Source: Lachnospiraceae bacterium
GTDB taxonomy: Bacteria > Bacillota > Clostridia > Lachnospirales > Lachnospiraceae
Assembly (NCBI GenBank): GCA_024403585.1
Contig: JAKSRN010000019.1
Coordinates: 1 to 14,964, forward strand
Direction of reading: 5' to 3'
DNA: 14,964 nt
A program made the translations under genes and the position numbers. The notes under the pieces are model-generated. The model saw nothing but the letters and a program-made list of their open reading frames with translations, did no database searches and had not been told where the DNA came from. Below, in pieces: positions 12,910 through 14,964 of the stretch; within the stretch, counting starts at the first letter, position 1, and the number at the start of each line of letters is the position of its first letter.

Positions 12910-14892
12910 ATGTTACATAGAAAAGATGGTGTACATTCCGGAGAGGGAATCTGGTACAGAAAAAGAGGCGGGGTCCTTGTCCTCATTCTGTTTTGGGCAG
13001 TGATGTTTCTGATCTGCCGTCCATTCGGAAAAGACACCGGATTTCAACAGGAAATAAAGAGCTATTGCAGTCAGGAGATGACTGTGACGGGAAATGCTGA
13101 TCAAAATACAGTAATCGAGCAGGAATTCACGGGAAAATATAGTAATCTGAAGGGGATTGATTTTACATCTGCCACGAGTGGCCGTGTAAATGAAGGAAAA
13201 CTGAAGGTTACACTGACCGATCTTGACAGCGGAAAGCAGGTCTGTACAGAGGAGCTGGATGTTGCAGAGATGCCGGATTGTAACTGGGTTTCTGTTCAGT
13301 TTCCGGAGATTCCGGATTCTAAGGGGAAACATTATCAGTTGTCTTTCTCTTCCGATTCCAAAGAAGATTCCTGCATTATCTTAATGGGAGCTGAGTCAAA
13401 AACACTTGAGCCTGCAAAGGTCAACAATGTCCTGGCGGAGCAGCCTTTACGTCTTTCCATGAAGTATCATGATACGCACTATACATGGGTAAGGCTTTTG
13501 GTATGGCTTTTGGTATGCATTCTGTCCTTTGTAATGCTGTTTCTGATCGATGGTGCCAATGAAAGATCATTCCTGGTGCTTGCAATTACTTTTGGTGTGT
13601 TATTTGCCTGCTTTACCCCGTTCCCATATGTTCTGGATGAAAGTGCCCACTTCTTCCGTTCCTATCTGATCGCCAACGGGAATTTTGTGGATGACATCAA
13701 TGAGAATGGGCAGATCGGTGGAGAAGTATCCGTAAACTATGATGATACTGTTTGTGAGCTGCTGAATATTGACCGGGTTCTGTATGATCATGACAACTGG
13801 ATGGCAAGATACAGTAAGGAAAAAGAGTTTTTTGTAAATCCTTATATGTCCTCCTACAATCCGATCAACCACCTTCCGGGTGCGGTAGGATTGAAGATTG
13901 CCATGCTGTTGCATCTTCCGATCCTGTACTGCATCCTGCTTGGACGACTTGCCACATTGGCAACATTTGTTACACTGGCCTATCTTGCGATCCGAAAAGC
14001 AAAATACTATAAGCGTCTGTTCTTTATGGTTGCCATGGTGCCTATGACCATGTATCTGGCAGGTTCTTTTTCTGCGGATCCGTTATTGATCTCTTCAGCG
14101 ATGCTGTTTACATCTATCTGTCTGAAGTATCGTTTCGAGCCGGATCAGACGATCTGCAGACATGAACTGATTCTGATGTTACTGAGTGTGAGCGTTCTCT
14201 CGGCATCAAAATATCTGATCTATGTGCCGGTATTGCTTCTCTTCTTTATGATTCCGAAGCGATGCTTCCGTGGCAGAAAAAAGTATCTGTTTGAGCTCAT
14301 TGCAGCGGTAGTGATCATGGCTGTATTTGCTCTCTCTGCGATCTGGCTCTTAAAGCAGTTCAGCTATGTGGAAGACAGAAACGGTCATGTAAGCGTCAGT
14401 GAGCAGATCCACTTTCTGCTGTCCAATAAGCTGGTTGGCCTTGGCTATCTTGCAAAAGGATTCTTTGACACGCTCTTCAGAAACCTTGGATGTATGAACT
14501 TCCAGAATATTGAGATTGAAGTACTTCGCCAGTTCGACATTATTGCCTTCGCAGTGATGGGATTCGGAACGATCTGTGAAGAAAAGAAATATGCTTTTTC
14601 CAATGATCGTGAACGGTATATTTTCTCGGCAAAGATGCTGTGTATGGTATGCATCATATATGCCATGACAGTAGGTGCTCTCTATCTGGGATTTACTCCT
14701 GTCGGAAGTAATTATGTGGATGGTGTGCAGGCAAGATATCTGTTGCCTGTTATGCCGATTTTCCTGATCGGTCTTTCCGGTTTATGTACGGTAAAACATG
14801 AGATACAGAGACTGGATGAAAAAATCGCATTCTTTTCCATTCTTGCCTGTCTGAACGGAATCTGCGGAATACTTCTGATCGCTTTTGCCTGA
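12910..14892 (+). CDS. DUF2142 polytopic membrane protein, likely GT-C type glycosyltransferase
   Basis: A 660-residue integral membrane protein. It has an N-terminal span (about 21-37), a soluble beta-rich extracytoplasmic domain (about 45-180), then about ten hydrophobic segments from residue 192 to the end. Two DUF2142 hallmarks are visible. PYVLDESAHFFRSYLI (239-254) has an acidic pair D243-E244 and H247 just after a membrane span. GVQARYLLPVMP (605-616) corresponds to the family QGRYLLP motif. Such proteins share the layout of polyprenyl-phosphate-sugar dependent GT-C transferases, where an acidic pair in the first outer loop is catalytic. By position it may decorate the polymer on the outer face. 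That role is inferred, as DUF2142 has no firm general function. A GAGG box at 12901-12904 precedes the ATG. It is the last gene before a strong terminator, 43 bases after the glycosyltransferases. Confidence 0.85.
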   Translation: MLHRKDGVHSGEGIWYRKRGGVLVLILFWAVMFLICRPFGKDTGFQQEIKSYCSQEMTVTGNADQNTVIEQEFTGKYSNLKGIDFTSATSGRVNEGKLKVTLTDLDSGKQVCTEELDVAEMPDCNWVSVQFPEIPDSKGKHYQLSFSSDSKEDSCIILMGAESKTLEPAKVNNVLAEQPLRLSMKYHDTHYTWVRLLVWLLVCILSFVMLFLIDGANERSFLVLAITFGVLFACFTPFPYVLDESAHFFRSYLIANGNFVDDINENGQIGGEVSVNYDDTVCELLNIDRVLYDHDNWMARYSKEKEFFVNPYMSSYNPINHLPGAVGLKIAMLLHLPILYCILLGRLATLATFVTLAYLAIRKAKYYKRLFFMVAMVPMTMYLAGSFSADPLLISSAMLFTSICLKYRFEPDQTICRHELILMLLSVSVLSASKYLIYVPVLLLFFMIPKRCFRGRKKYLFELIAAVVIMAVFALSAIWLLKQFSYVEDRNGHVSVSEQIHFLLSNKLVGLGYLAKGFFDTLFRNLGCMNFQNIEIEVLRQFDIIAFAVMGFGTICEEKKYAFSNDRERYIFSAKMLCMVCIIYAMTVGALYLGFTPVGSNYVDGVQARYLLPVMPIFLIGLSGLCTVKHEIQRLDEKIAFFSILACLNGICGILLIAFA

Positions 14893-14926
14893 CAGGGACG
14901 GCGGTCAGCACTAACGAAATAAGGAT

Positions 14927-14964
14927 ATGCAGCAAATTGAAGGGATTCGGTTTGCTGCATTTTT
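14927..14964 (+). terminator. Intrinsic terminator at the end of the second unit
   Basis: ATGCAGCAAA (14927-14936) pairs perfectly with TTTGCTGCAT (14951-14960). The stem can extend inward by TTGA/TCGG with two wobble pairs, leaving a loop of about 6 bases. The T-run (14960-14964) continues to the window edge. It closes the methyltransferase-glycosyltransferase-DUF2142 transcript. Confidence 0.92.

Overview
The window reads as a chromosomal cell-surface polysaccharide locus from a Gram-positive, mid-GC Firmicute, most likely a gut Lachnospiraceae relative (Blautia, Dorea or Ruminococcus type). This rests on strong AGGAGG-type ribosome binding sites, compact same-strand operons, codon use, and rhamnose-activation genes beside two-domain family 2 glycosyltransferases and a DUF2142 membrane protein. 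No tRNA, rRNA, CRISPR array or insertion sequence is visible. All genes lie on the plus strand, and no stretch over 300 bases is without a gene.

Layout. (1) Bases 2-331 are the 3' end of an unrelated upstream gene. (2) A promoter at 399-427 starts a first unit: rfbB, rfbA and rfbC (dTDP-4-keto-rhamnose synthesis), then an ABC-2 permease (Wzm type) and an ABC ATPase with a C-terminal carbohydrate-binding domain (Wzt type). A textbook terminator at 5374-5407 closes it. (3) A second promoter (extended -10, 5485-5513) starts the second unit: a 767-residue methyltransferase/kinase-like/coiled-coil protein, two paralogous large proteins each carrying two GT-A glycosyltransferase domains, and a polytopic DUF2142 protein. 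A second textbook terminator ends the window.

How it works together (inference). RfbB, RfbA and RfbC supply the activated sugar, but the final reductase RfbD is not in the window. The four GT-A domains build a lipid-linked polymer on the cytoplasmic face. The 767-residue protein has the domain order of WbdD, the chain terminator of Escherichia coli O8/O9a O-antigens: methyltransferase, kinase fold, then a C-terminal coiled coil that acts as a ruler. Wzt carries the extra C-terminal domain that in those systems reads the terminal cap before export by Wzm. The main point of interest is therefore a candidate cap-dependent, length-controlled ABC polysaccharide export system in a Gram-positive organism, with an outer-face DUF2142 enzyme as a possible late decorator.
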